From NCBI GenBank assembly GCA_963769745.1, contig CAVYNB010000025.1:18866-82865 (forward strand): a stretch of DNA of 64,000 nt, written 5' to 3'. Shown here in pieces: positions 29,273 to 38,809 of the stretch; within the stretch, counting starts at the first letter, position 1; each line of letters begins with the position of its first letter. The position numbers were made by a program, and so were the translations under genes. The DNA comes from JALORV01 sp963769745 (lineage in GTDB: Bacteria; Pseudomonadota; Gammaproteobacteria; Burkholderiales; Burkholderiaceae_F). Below the pieces are notes generated by a model. That model did no database searches and was not told the origin of the DNA. It saw only the letters and a list, made by a program, of their open reading frames with translations.

Positions 29273-29394
29273 ATTATGGTGTTACATTTTGCTATACGGA
29301 ATTCCCCTGACGTTCCCGCAGGCCCGGGAGAGCCTGCAAGCCCTCTCGATCATATGCGCGCCGGGATCCGATGGGATGATCCGACTTCGCGCCC

Positions 29395-31833
29395 GTGGAC
29401 CCCATCCGTTCCCCTTCCTCCTCATCGCTTCCGCCCGACGCGGTCCTGCTCGCGTTCGATCGCATGGGGCGCGCGCACGCGCGCCGCGTCGATTTCACGC
29501 GCTTCGTTCCGCTGCTGGCAATTGCGCTCGTCGTAGCGCTCAGTGCCGGGCTCGCCTACCTGCTGGTGAACGAAGATCGCGCCCTGCAGCGCGATGCCTT
29601 GCATCGTGACACGGACACATTGGCCCAGTCACTATCCCTGCGGCTCCAGGGAATCAGCGAAGCGACGAATGCACTGGCGCGCGAGGCCGCGACCGCGGAT
29701 CGGGCGGAGCGCCGCTTCGTGGCGGCCGCGCGTGAAGCCATGGTCGTCAAATCGGAGATCGTCCACGTCGCGGTCGTCGACGATGCCGTGCGCGTCGTGT
29801 GGTCTGCCGCGTCTCCCGGCCCGCTCGGCGAATCCGTAAGAACCCCAAAGACGCAGCTGACGTCGGACCGACTTGTTGCCGCCATCAGCAATGCGCGCAA
29901 TGCGCATTCGTCGTTTTTTTCGCCGGTCTATGACGATCCCTCGGGCTCGGCCGGTCCGGACAATGGCGGCCCGTTCACCGACCTGGTCGCTCCGATCTTT
30001 GTCGAGGATCTGTATCGGGGCGCAGTGGTTGCCCGAGTGTCATTGCCGGAACTGCTGCGACGATCCGTCGCACCGGACGTGGCCATGCGCTACCGCGTCG
30101 CCCTGCTGAACGACGCCGGCGACGCAGTGGCCTCGACCACGGCAAGCGAGACGCCGCGCGATGCCCTCGTCTATCAGGTGCCGATCTACCTGTTGCCGTA
30201 CGGTGTCTCGCTGCAGGCATCGGCGTTTCGCGTGCGCTCGCCGTTGCTGGGCAATGCTCTCGCGTGGGTGGTCGCGGGCCTGACGATCGCCGTTCTGGTC
30301 ACGCTCGTGGCACTGATGCGGCGCGACGCCAAGCAGGCGCGTGTAGAGCGCGCATTGCGCGCCGAAACGGCGTTCAGGCGTGCGATGGAAGATTCGCTGG
30401 CGACCGGCCTGGCCGTCATCGACCGTCATGGGGTCATCCGGCACGTGAATGCAGCGTTCTGCCAAATGACGGGATGGGACTTACCCGACCTGGTCGGGCG
30501 CAGCGCCCCCTACCCGTACTGGCCGCCCGGCCAGTTTGCCGACCACCAGGCGACCCTGCGGGCGCTGCTCGAGGGCAAGGCGCCCTCCAGCGGCTTCGAG
30601 CTGAAGGTGCTGCGACGCGACGGCTCGCTCTTCGATGCCCGGCTGTACGTGTCACCGCTGCTCTCGGACGATGGCGAACAGCTCGGCTGGATGACGGCCA
30701 TGGCCGACATCACCGAACCCAAACGCATCAGCGAGCAGCTCGAGGCCGCGCACGAACGGTTCACCACGGTGCTGCAGTCGCTCGACGACGCCGTTTCTGT
30801 CGTCGCATCCGGAGTGTCGGGCTCACCGGATCCGGCTTCCGACGGGCTGCTCTTCGCCAACCGGGGCTACAAGAATCTCTATGGGTCGACCGCGCTGGGG
30901 CACCTGCGGCTGCAGTCGTCCCTCGCGGCCAACGGCAGCGCGCCCGCAGGCGAGGTCTTCGACAGCGAACTCAAGCGCTGGTTCGACGTGCGCACCCGCG
31001 AAGTGCGCTGGGTCGATGGCCGCGACGTGCGACTGCAGATCGCCACCGATGTCAGTGACCGCAAGGCCACGGAGGAAATCGTCCGGCAGCAGCAGGAGAA
31101 AGTGCAGCTGACATCGCGCCTGATGACGATGGGTGAAATGGCGTCATCGCTTGCGCACGAGCTCAATCAGCCGCTGACCGCGATCAGCAATTACAGCCTG
31201 GGCACCGTGTCGCGCCTGCGGGGCGGCAACGTCGTACCGGCAGATCTGCTGCCAGCGCTGGAAAAGACGGCGGGCCAGGCACAGCGTGCCGGCAACATCA
31301 TTCGCCGGATACGCGAGTTCGTGAAACGCGCGGAACCGCGCCGACGCCCAACCCCGATATCGCGCATCATCGAGGACGCGATCGGGTTCGCCGAGATCGA
31401 GGCGGCCAAGAAGAAGATCGCGATTCGCACGCAGGTGCCGACGGATCTGCCGCCGCTCGATGTCGATCCGATCCTGGTCGAGCAGCTGCTGCTGAACCTC
31501 CTGAAGAACGCAGTCGATGCGTCGGACAACGCAGTCGTGCGCCGTATCGATGTCGTCGTCCGTCGACTCGACGACATGGCCGAGTTCACCGTCATCGACC
31601 GGGGCTGCGGCGTTCCCGTCGAGCATCGGGCGAGTCTTTTCCAGCCATTTTTCAGCACGAAGCCGGATGGCATGGGCATGGGCCTCAACATCTGCCGATC
31701 GATCGTCGAGTTCCATCAGGGCCGCCTGCAGCTCGAGGAAAACCCTGAGGGCGGAACGATCTTCCGCTTCACGCTGCCGCTTGCCGCACCCGAGACCGTC
31801 AACGAAAATGCACGGCACTCCGCAGAAAAGTGA
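29395..31833 (+). CDS. Membrane sensor histidine kinase with PAS domains
   Basis: 812 residues from GTG. Two membrane segments (about 39-60 and 280-302) flank a periplasmic sensor domain of about 220 residues; then a PAS domain (LATGLAVIDRHGVIRHVNAAF, ending MADITEPKR), a second PAS-like region, and a kinase core with H588 in SSLAHELNQPLTAISNYS, N-box LLNLLKNAVDAS, DRGCGV and GMGMGLNICRSIVEF. It resembles DctB/FixL-type kinases. The signal is not deducible. It overlaps its response regulator by GTGA and is divergent from the PDH operon. Confidence 0.88.
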   Translation: MDPIRSPSSSSLPPDAVLLAFDRMGRAHARRVDFTRFVPLLAIALVVALSAGLAYLLVNEDRALQRDALHRDTDTLAQSLSLRLQGISEATNALAREAATADRAERRFVAAAREAMVVKSEIVHVAVVDDAVRVVWSAASPGPLGESVRTPKTQLTSDRLVAAISNARNAHSSFFSPVYDDPSGSAGPDNGGPFTDLVAPIFVEDLYRGAVVARVSLPELLRRSVAPDVAMRYRVALLNDAGDAVASTTASETPRDALVYQVPIYLLPYGVSLQASAFRVRSPLLGNALAWVVAGLTIAVLVTLVALMRRDAKQARVERALRAETAFRRAMEDSLATGLAVIDRHGVIRHVNAAFCQMTGWDLPDLVGRSAPYPYWPPGQFADHQATLRALLEGKAPSSGFELKVLRRDGSLFDARLYVSPLLSDDGEQLGWMTAMADITEPKRISEQLEAAHERFTTVLQSLDDAVSVVASGVSGSPDPASDGLLFANRGYKNLYGSTALGHLRLQSSLAANGSAPAGEVFDSELKRWFDVRTREVRWVDGRDVRLQIATDVSDRKATEEIVRQQQEKVQLTSRLMTMGEMASSLAHELNQPLTAISNYSLGTVSRLRGGNVVPADLLPALEKTAGQAQRAGNIIRRIREFVKRAEPRRRPTPISRIIEDAIGFAEIEAAKKKIAIRTQVPTDLPPLDVDPILVEQLLLNLLKNAVDASDNAVVRRIDVVVRRLDDMAEFTVIDRGCGVPVEHRASLFQPFFSTKPDGMGMGLNICRSIVEFHQGRLQLEENPEGGTIFRFTLPLAAPETVNENARHSAEK

Positions 31834-32465
31834 ACGACATGGATTCTGAAGATACCCTGGGCGTCGTCTACGTGATCGACGACGACGACGCCGTCAGGGA
31901 TTCGCTGCAGTGGCTGCTCGAGGCCAGCCGTTACCGCGTGATCGGGTTCGACAGCGCCGAGAACTTCCTCGCCGGGCATGATCCGGCGGCAATTGCCGTG
32001 GCGATCATCGACGTGCGCATGCCGGGAATGAGCGGCCTCGAGCTGCAGGACGAACTGATTGCACGCAAGGTGACGTATCCCGTGATCTTCATCACCGGCC
32101 ACGGCGATGTGCCGATGGCCGTGTCGACGATGAAAAAGGGCGCGGTGGATTTCATCGAGAAGCCGTTCGATCAGGACGCGCTCAAGGCATTGGTCGAACG
32201 GATGCTTGCCGACGCTCGCGCGCAGGCCTCCGAGACCGAACGCCGCCGAATGAGCGAGGCGCTGATGGCCAGGCTCACCGCACGCGAGCAGCAGGTGCTC
32301 GAACGCATCGTCGCCGGTCGATTGAACAAGCAGATCGCTGACGACCTCGGCATCTCGATCAAGACCGTGGAGGCGCATCGCGCCAACATCATGGACAAGC
32401 TCAATGCCAACACTGTCGCTGACCTGATGCGCACCGTGTTGGCGGGAGGCGGATTGCGGCAGTAG
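31830..32465 (+). CDS. FixJ-family response regulator
   Basis: 211 residues: receiver domain with acidic pocket VIDDDD, phospho-acceptor Asp61 in IIDVRMPGMSG and KPFD, and a LuxR-type helix-turn-helix (LTAREQQVLERIVAG, ADDLGISIKTVEAHRANIM). It presumably acts as a DNA-binding partner of the preceding kinase. GTG at 31830 overlaps the kinase stop (GTGA); ATG at 31839 is the alternative. Its targets may include the divergent PDH operon, an inference from position. Confidence 0.9.
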   Translation: MNDMDSEDTLGVVYVIDDDDAVRDSLQWLLEASRYRVIGFDSAENFLAGHDPAAIAVAIIDVRMPGMSGLELQDELIARKVTYPVIFITGHGDVPMAVSTMKKGAVDFIEKPFDQDALKALVERMLADARAQASETERRRMSEALMARLTAREQQVLERIVAGRLNKQIADDLGISIKTVEAHRANIMDKLNANTVADLMRTVLAGGGLRQ

Positions 32466-32517
32466 GCAACAACGGCGCCGGTAAACTCCGCAGCTTTCCT
32501 CTGGAAGGCTCGCCGGC

Positions 32518-33381
32518 ATGACCGCGCGCATCATCGATGGCAAGGCCCTGGCGGCGTCCATCCGCAGCAGCCTCGCACCGCGGATAGAACGCGTCGCGGC
32601 CGCCGGACAGCGTCCCGGGCTCGCGGTGGTCCTGGTGGGCGACGACGCTGCCTCCGCCGTGTATGTCCGGAACAAGATCCAGGCCTGCCAGGACGTGGGC
32701 ATCCGGTCGTTCGCCGACCGGCTTTCCGTCGAGACGACGGAGCAGGCGCTGCTCGCGCGCATTGCCGAACTGAATGCCGACGACGCCGTGCACGGCATCC
32801 TGGTGCAGCTGCCCTTGCCGCGCCACATCGATGCACAGAGGATTGTCGAGTCCATTGCCTTCGACAAGGACGTCGACGGCCTGCACGCGATGAATGCCGG
32901 GCTGACACTGATGGGCGTGCCGCACTTCCGCTCGTGCACGCCCTATGGCGTGATGAAGATGCTGGAGCACACCGGCGTGGCGATCGAGGGCGCCCATGCC
33001 GTCGTGCTCGGACGGTCGAACATGGTCGGCAAGCCGATGGCCATGTTGCTGCTCGCGGCCAATGCAACGGTGACGATGGCGCACAGCAAGACGCGCGACC
33101 TCGCAATCATCACGCGTCAGGCGGATATCCTCGTGGCCGCCGTCGGTCGACGCAATCTCGTCACCGCCGACATGGTGAAGCCCGGCGCAGTCGTCATCGA
33201 CGTCGGCACCAACCGCACGCCGGAGGGCAAGCTCGCCGGCGATGTCGACTTCGGCGGCGTGCGCGATGTTGCCGGCTGGATTTCACCGGTTCCCGGCGGC
33301 GTCGGTCCGATGACAATCACGATGCTGCTCGTCAATACGGTCGAGGCGGCCGAGCGGCGCGCGGGACTGTTGCAGCAGTAA
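32518..33381 (+). CDS. folD: Bifunctional methylene-THF dehydrogenase/methenyl-THF cyclohydrolase
   Basis: 287 residues. VGDDAASAVYVRNK carries the catalytic Lys53; IAFDKDVDGLHAMNAG, CTPYGVMKMLE and VVLGRSNMVGKPMAMLL are the substrate and NADP motifs; the end reads PVPGGVGPMTITMLL. It interconverts 5,10-methylene- and 10-formyl-tetrahydrofolate. It follows the response regulator after 52 bases. Confidence 0.97.
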   Translation: MTARIIDGKALAASIRSSLAPRIERVAAAGQRPGLAVVLVGDDAASAVYVRNKIQACQDVGIRSFADRLSVETTEQALLARIAELNADDAVHGILVQLPLPRHIDAQRIVESIAFDKDVDGLHAMNAGLTLMGVPHFRSCTPYGVMKMLEHTGVAIEGAHAVVLGRSNMVGKPMAMLLLAANATVTMAHSKTRDLAIITRQADILVAAVGRRNLVTADMVKPGAVVIDVGTNRTPEGKLAGDVDFGGVRDVAGWISPVPGGVGPMTITMLLVNTVEAAERRAGLLQQ

Positions 33382-33426
33382 CGCAACAGGCCTCTCGCGC
33401 TGTCGGGCTCGACGGACCACTGAATC

Positions 33427-35475
33427 ATGACCATGGCCATTGCACCGGAAAACCCACTGCTCGACTTTGGCGGGCTCACCCGCTTCGACCTCATCCGGCC
33501 CGAACATGTCACGCCTGCGATCGACGTCCTGCTGGCCGCCGCGCGCAATGCAATCAGCGAGGCCGCGCGCGCCCAGCCGCCGGTGTCGTGGAAGACCGTC
33601 GTCGAACCGCTGGACGAGGTCACCGACCGGCTCGCGCGTGCCTGGGGCGCCGTGGCCCACATGAACGCTGTCGTCGACACTCCGGAACTGCGCGCGCAGT
33701 ACAACGTCAACCTGCCACGCATCACGGCGTTCTGGACGGAACTGTCGCAGAACGAGGCGCTCCACGCGCGCTTCAAGGAACTGGCCGCGCTCGACGACTT
33801 TGCACACTGGCCGGCCGCGCGTCGGCGTCTGATCGAGAACGAGTTGCGCGACTTCCGACTCGGGGGTGCCGAGCTCGCGGCCGAGCAGAAGCAGCGGTTC
33901 AGGGCCATCCGCGAACGTCAGTCGGAAATCTCGACGCGGTTCGCCGAGAACGTACTCGATGCAACCAATGCATTCGCGCTCTACGTCACCGACCCTGCCG
34001 AGCTCGCCGGCGTGCCGGACGACGCCCTGCAGATGTTGCGCGAATCGGCCGGCGCCGAGGGCCGGTCGGGCTACAAGATCACGCTGCAATTCCCGAGCTA
34101 TTCGGCGATCCTCGACTACGCCAGCGATCGCTCCCTGCGTGAGCGGCTCTACCACGCCTTTGTGACGCGCGCGTCGGATCACGGCAATCCGGACTGGAAC
34201 AACGGCCCGTTGATGGTCGAGCTCGTGCGGCTGCGCGATGAACACGCGGGCCTGCTCGGCTACCCGCACTACGGCGACCTCTCGCTGGTCCCCAAGATGG
34301 CGGAGAACCCGGCCGACGTGCTGAAGTTCCTGCGCGATCTGGGGGCACGCGCGCGGCCGTATGCGCAGCGCGACATGGATGAGCTGCGTGACTTCGCCGC
34401 CCGCCATCTCGGTCTCGATGAACTGATGCCCTGGGACTTCAGCTTCGCCAGCGAAAAGCTGCGCGAGGCGCGATATTCGTATTCGGACCAGGAGCTGAAG
34501 CTCTACTTCAGTGAGCCGCGCGTACTGGCCGGACTCTTCAAGGTGATCGAGACCCTGTTTGCCGTCGCGATCCGCGAGGAAGCGGCGCCGACCTGGCATC
34601 CTGAAGTGCGCTTTTATCGCATCGAGAATCTGCGCGGGGAGCTGGTCGGACAGTTCTACCTCGACCTGTACGCGCGCGAGCACAAGCAGGGCGGCGCGTG
34701 GCAGGACGATGCGCGCAGCCGCCGTGGCGGCCGGTCCGGGCTTTCATCGCCGGTTTCGTACCTGACCTGCAACTTTTCGCGACCGGTCGGCGGACGACCG
34801 GCGACGTTCAAGCACGACGAGGTGCTGACGCTGTTCCACGAGTTCGGACACGGCCTGCATCACATGCTGACGCAGATCGACGAGCCCGCGGTTTCGGGCA
34901 TCCGCGGTGTCGAATGGGACGCGGTGGAGTTGCCCAGCCAGTTCATGGAGAACTTCGCCTGGGAATGGGAAGTGCTGCAGCTGCTGACGGAACACGTCGA
35001 CACCGGAGAGCGACTGCCGCGGCCGCTGTACGAGCGCATGATCGCCGCCCGCAACTTCCAGACCGGTTACTACACCGTCCGCCAGCTCGAGTTCGCGCTG
35101 TTCGACATGCAGCTGCACTCCGGCACGATTCCGCGCACCGAGGCGGACATCCTCAAGCTGCTGGCCGAGGTCCGCCGGGAGGTCGCGGTGCTGGTTCCCC
35201 CCGAATACAACCGTTTTCCGCATGCTTTCTCGCACATCTTTGCGGGCGCTTACGCGGCAGGCTATTACAGCTACAAGTGGGCCGAGGTGCTGTCAGCCGA
35301 CGCGTATGCGGCGTTCGAGGAAGCAGGCGTGCTGAATCCGACCATCGGGCAGCGGTTTCGTGACGAAATCCTGGCCGTCGGCGGCAGCCGCCCGGCGATG
35401 CAGTCGTTCATCGCCTTCCGAGGCCGCAAACCGACGATCGATGCACTGTTGCGGCACCACGGAATGATCAACTGA
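33427..35475 (+). CDS. prlC: Oligopeptidase A (M3 family metallopeptidase)
   Basis: 682 residues, family length. The zinc motif is HEFGH (residues 471-475) with LFHEFGHGLHHML and the third ligand Glu in ELPSQFMEN. No signal peptide, so cytoplasmic. It degrades peptides left by signal peptide processing and proteolysis. ATG at 33427 or 33433 (MTM) are both possible. 45 bases after folD. Confidence 0.95.
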   Translation: MTMAIAPENPLLDFGGLTRFDLIRPEHVTPAIDVLLAAARNAISEAARAQPPVSWKTVVEPLDEVTDRLARAWGAVAHMNAVVDTPELRAQYNVNLPRITAFWTELSQNEALHARFKELAALDDFAHWPAARRRLIENELRDFRLGGAELAAEQKQRFRAIRERQSEISTRFAENVLDATNAFALYVTDPAELAGVPDDALQMLRESAGAEGRSGYKITLQFPSYSAILDYASDRSLRERLYHAFVTRASDHGNPDWNNGPLMVELVRLRDEHAGLLGYPHYGDLSLVPKMAENPADVLKFLRDLGARARPYAQRDMDELRDFAARHLGLDELMPWDFSFASEKLREARYSYSDQELKLYFSEPRVLAGLFKVIETLFAVAIREEAAPTWHPEVRFYRIENLRGELVGQFYLDLYAREHKQGGAWQDDARSRRGGRSGLSSPVSYLTCNFSRPVGGRPATFKHDEVLTLFHEFGHGLHHMLTQIDEPAVSGIRGVEWDAVELPSQFMENFAWEWEVLQLLTEHVDTGERLPRPLYERMIAARNFQTGYYTVRQLEFALFDMQLHSGTIPRTEADILKLLAEVRREVAVLVPPEYNRFPHAFSHIFAGAYAAGYYSYKWAEVLSADAYAAFEEAGVLNPTIGQRFRDEILAVGGSRPAMQSFIAFRGRKPTIDALLRHHGMIN

Positions 35476-35484
35476 GAGGACACC

Positions 35485-36047
35485 ATGCAGGCTCGCTGGG
35501 CGGTCGCACTGATACTGCTTGCGATTGCCGGCGCTGCCGACGCGCAGTACCGCTGGCGCGATCCCAGTGGGCAAGTCAGTTACGGCGACATTCCGCCGAC
35601 CGACTCTCGAGATGTTCAGCCGGTCAACCCGCGGGTGCCCGTCGCCAGGACCGATGGCAACACGACCCTGCCGTTCGAACTGCGTCGCGCAACGGCACAT
35701 CATCCGGCCGTGCTCTACACCAGCAGCGACTGCACGCCGTGCGACAACGCCCGTGCCTTCCTGCGCCAGCGCGGCATCCCGTTCTCCGAACGCACGATCG
35801 AGGCACCGGAGGACGTGGAGACGTTGCGCCGCCTGACGGGCGTCGACAAGGTGCCGGTCCTGACGCTGGGACGCGAGCGCTTATGCCGGGTTCAACGGCG
35901 CCGAGTGGAATCGCGGTCTCGACTTCGGCCGGCTATCCGACCCAGTCGCGACTGCCGCCGGGCTACTCCGCCGAGCCTCCGCAGCCGTTGATCGCGCGCG
36001 CGAGCGGCCTGGCCAACCGCGTCGGTCCCGCCGCTGCGGCGCGCTGA
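35485..36047 (+). pseudogene. DUF4124-glutaredoxin protein, two frameshifts
   Basis: Starts with a signal peptide (VALILLAIAGAADAQ), then a DUF4124 strand (YRWRDPSGQVSYGDIPP) and a glutaredoxin-like domain with the redox pair CTPC in LYTSSDCTPCDNARAFLRQ. After VPVLTLGRER the frame breaks near 35880; the expected YAGFNGAEWNRGLD appears in the next frame, and near 35925 it shifts again to AGYPTQSRLPPGYS and a stop at 36047. Removing two single extra bases gives 186 residues, close to the 190-residue paralogue that follows. Periplasmic thiol-disulfide chemistry is likely. Confidence 0.72.
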
Positions 36048-36080
36048 TCACCGTAACTCCAAGCCGACGATCGCACCCAC

Positions 36081-36653
36081 ATGATCCTGACCACCCTGTA
36101 TGCCAGTGTCCTTGTCATCGCCCTGCAGGCCCAGGTCGGTATGGCCGGCGAAACGCCAACGTCCGGATCACCCAAGGTGCTGTGGCGCTGGTCCGACTAC
36201 CGCGCGCAGATCAACTACGGCGATCGCCCGCCGCCCGACGCACAGAACCTGCTGCGCATCGACCTGCTGACGATCGGCGAACAGACACAGTCGCTGCTGC
36301 CGTACCAGGTGCGTCGCGCCGCGTCGAACTTTCCGGTGATCCTGTTCACGGCGAAGAACTGTCCGCCGTGCGGGACAGCGCGCGACTTCCTGAACAAGCG
36401 AGGCGTGCCGTTTGCCGAGCGCACGATCGAGACCAGCGACGATGCGATGGAACTCAAGCGCCTCACCGGGGCCGAGGGCGTTCCGGTCGCGACGCTCGGA
36501 TCGCAGCCACTCGTTGCCTTCAATCCGGACGACTGGAACAACGGGCTCGATGCGACGGGCTACCCCCAGACGTCGATGCTGCCTCGCCAGTTCAAGCAGG
36601 AACCCGCGCGTCCGCTGACGCAGAAGGCGGTCCCGCCACCCGCGGCACAATAG
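36081..36653 (+). CDS. DUF4124 and glutaredoxin domain protein
   Basis: 190 residues, intact paralogue of the preceding gene: N-terminal hydrophobic signal, DUF4124 segment (VLWRWSDYRAQINYGDRPP), glutaredoxin domain with CPPC in LFTAKNCPPCGTARDFLNK and the cis-Pro region EGVPVATLGSQ. Export to the periplasm is predicted. The tandem pair suggests duplication. Substrates are unknown. Confidence 0.8.
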   Translation: MILTTLYASVLVIALQAQVGMAGETPTSGSPKVLWRWSDYRAQINYGDRPPPDAQNLLRIDLLTIGEQTQSLLPYQVRRAASNFPVILFTAKNCPPCGTARDFLNKRGVPFAERTIETSDDAMELKRLTGAEGVPVATLGSQPLVAFNPDDWNNGLDATGYPQTSMLPRQFKQEPARPLTQKAVPPPAAQ

Positions 36654-36656
36654 GGG

Positions 36657-37443
36657 ATGACATCTCACCCTCGCGACCTGGAACGTCAATTCGCTCAAGG
36701 TCCGACTGAACCACCTGCTCGACTGGCTCGCGACGCACCGCGTCGACATTGTCTGCCTGCAGGAAACCAAGCTCATCGACGAGAACTTTCCGGTGGCCGC
36801 ATTGGCGGACGCCGGCTACGACGCCGTCTTTACCGGCCAGAAGACCTACAACGGCGTGGCCGTGCTGACGCGACGGGCGACGATGCCCGCGGCCGTCGAT
36901 GTTGTCACCGCGCTGCCCGGTTTCGAGGATCCGCAGAAGCGCCTGATCGCCGCGACGATCGGTCCGCTGCGCGTGGTCGGAGCCTACTTCCCCAATGGGC
37001 AGAGCGTCGGCAGTGAAAAGTACGACTACAAGCTGCGCTGGATCGCCGCATTGAATGCCTGGCTGCGCGACGACCTCGCGCGCCACCCGATGCTGGCACT
37101 CGCGGGCGATTTCAACATCGCCCCGGAGGAACGCGATGTCCACGATCCGGCGGCCTGGGCCGGGCAGGTGCTCTTCTCGGAGCCCGAGAGACAGGCCTTC
37201 CGCGATCTGCTCGCACTCGGCTTCGTCGACAGCTTCCGCCTGTTCGAACAGCCCGAGCGCAGCTATACGTGGTGGGATTACCGGATGATGGCGTTCCGTC
37301 GCAAAATGGGCCTGCGCATCGACCACGTGCTGGTGTCGGCATCGCTGGCACCACACTGCACCGCCTGCAGCATCGATGTGGCACCCCGTCGGCTCGAACA
37401 GCCGAGCGACCACGCGCCGGTGATCGTGACACTCTCGGTCTGA
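36657..37443 (+). pseudogene. xth: Exodeoxyribonuclease III, frameshift at the start codon
   Basis: The body is ExoIII: TWNVNSLKVRLNHLLDWLA, VCLQETKLID, GAYFPNGQSVGSEKY, GDFNIAPEERDVHDP, MGLRIDHVLVS and PSDHAPV. In that frame the codon at 36658 is TGA and no start exists before LATWNVNS. The bases read ATGACATCTC; dropping one A gives ATG CAT CTC ACC, a normal start, and 261 residues, the family size. So either an extra base was introduced in sequencing or the start codon is really lost. ExoIII repairs abasic sites. Confidence 0.82.
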
Positions 37444-37474
37444 CGCGTTCCGGGGGTGCCGTGCGCTCGCCAGA

Positions 37475-38086
37475 CTACGGCAGCAGCGCCACCCAGCCGA
37501 TGATGCCGAGCTCGCGCAGTTCCATCAGCAGATGGATCAGCGCCGGCAGGCCGATGAACCACAGCACACCACCCAGCGACTGCCGCAGCGTCTTGGGCCG
37601 CACTTCGTAGTGATCCGGCTCGGTCAGCAGGCCCCAGCTCGGGAAAAAGCGTGGCGTGCGGTCGCAGTAGTCGGTGTAGCTCGCACCGAACTTCTCACGC
37701 AGGAAAGCTTCCTCGCCATGGATGACGGACGGATAGACCGCCCAGAAGAACACGATCACGAACACTGTCAGCGTGATTGTTGCCGTCGAAAGCCCGATGC
37801 CGACGAGACCGACGAGAGAAAAGAAATACAACGGGTTGCGCGATATGACGTACGGTCCCGCCGTCACCAGCTGGGAGCTCTTGTATCCGCTCGAGTACAC
37901 CAGGCACCAGATGCGACCGACCATGCCGGCGGCAGCGAGCATCAGGCCCACGAGGAACATCAGATCAGCCGCAATGGTGCCCTGCCAGCGGCTGCCGGTG
38001 AGCAGCACCGCTGCCGCAAACGCAAACCCGAAGATTCGGGAAACACCGATGCGGTGCTCGGAGAAGACACGGGCAACAGCGGACAT
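37475..38086 (-). CDS. Isoprenylcysteine carboxyl methyltransferase-like membrane protein
   Basis: 203 residues with about five hydrophobic segments and the SAM-binding C-terminal pattern of the ICMT/PEMT superfamily: GPYVISRNPLYFFSLVGLVG, then EEAFLREKFGASYTDYCDRTPRFFP. Such bacterial enzymes methylate small or lipid substrates at the membrane; the target here is unknown. Single gene, 68 bases downstream of the next minus-strand gene. Confidence 0.8.
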   Translation of the reverse strand: MSAVARVFSEHRIGVSRIFGFAFAAAVLLTGSRWQGTIAADLMFLVGLMLAAAGMVGRIWCLVYSSGYKSSQLVTAGPYVISRNPLYFFSLVGLVGIGLSTATITLTVFVIVFFWAVYPSVIHGEEAFLREKFGASYTDYCDRTPRFFPSWGLLTEPDHYEVRPKTLRQSLGGVLWFIGLPALIHLLMELRELGIIGWVALLP

Positions 38087-38154
38087 GCAGAAGATTCCGA
38101 ATGGCGAAACAGGCCGAATTATCCACCGGACCGCCGTGGCGAGGTTGCGCGCTG

Positions 38155-38733
38155 CTAAGGATTCGAGTCGATCGCCCTTTCCAGTTCGCGTCGCCGGCGA
38201 TACGGCGCAACGACCTGTGTGTCGACCCAGCGCGTGAATTGACCGGCCGATCGATCGGTACGTCGGTCGAGCCAGGCCGCCAGGCCCTTTTCGGAGAAGC
38301 TGAGCACACCGGTCACCGGCAACTCGGTCAGGCCATCGCGGCCGACGATGAGACGCACGCGCTCCGGATCGCGTGCATCGGGTTGTGTGCCGAGGACGTC
38401 GAACACGTCGCCAGCGGCGAACCAGATGTTCTCGCCGTCGAAAGTGACGCGGACGCGCCGGCCGTCAAACTCGTAGTGCTGGCCGTTCGGAACTCCCCAG
38501 GCTGCAGCGCCTTGCCATCGGATGTATGCACGCAGGCCACGATAGGCAGCCCACAGGGCCCAAAGCGCCCAGAACGGTGCGGCCAGCACGGCCCCGATGC
38601 CGATCGCCCCGCCGCGATAGTCGCCCAGCAGCAGAGCGCCGCCCACGGCGGCCCATGCAATCCAGAACACCCAACCCCAACGAACGGTTCGTTCGTCGGG
38701 ATCCTGGGCCAGGAAAGAGAGGCGACGATCCAT
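38155..38733 (-). CDS. Membrane protein with C-terminal Bro-N-like domain
   Basis: 192 residues. Two membrane segments (VRWGWVFWIAWAAVGGALLL and GIGAVLAAPFWALWALWAAY) are followed by a cytoplasmic domain of about 100 residues: VTFDGENIWFAAGDVFDVLG, then SFSEKGLAAWLDRR and FTRWVDTQVVAPYRRR. Order and spacing of W-F-x-A-x-D-V-x-x-x-L-G, the GL hydrophobic block and F-x-x-W-V-x-x-x-V follow the Bro-N domain of phage antirepressors. This assignment is by pattern memory, not by search. ATG at 38733 chosen. Confidence 0.5.
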   Translation of the reverse strand: MDRRLSFLAQDPDERTVRWGWVFWIAWAAVGGALLLGDYRGGAIGIGAVLAAPFWALWALWAAYRGLRAYIRWQGAAAWGVPNGQHYEFDGRRVRVTFDGENIWFAAGDVFDVLGTQPDARDPERVRLIVGRDGLTELPVTGVLSFSEKGLAAWLDRRTDRSAGQFTRWVDTQVVAPYRRRRELERAIDSNP

Positions 38734-38809
38734 GGCACTAGGGTAACCGAGGCCCGGGAGCACCCGTGCGGCACCGACCCGCGTTACCGAAGCATCGACG
38801 CTGCGACGC

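Noticed and set aside
29281..29298. TGCTATACG as an extended -10 promoter for the sensor kinase
   Set aside because: Hexamer matches four of six and no -35 was found; not strong enough to list.
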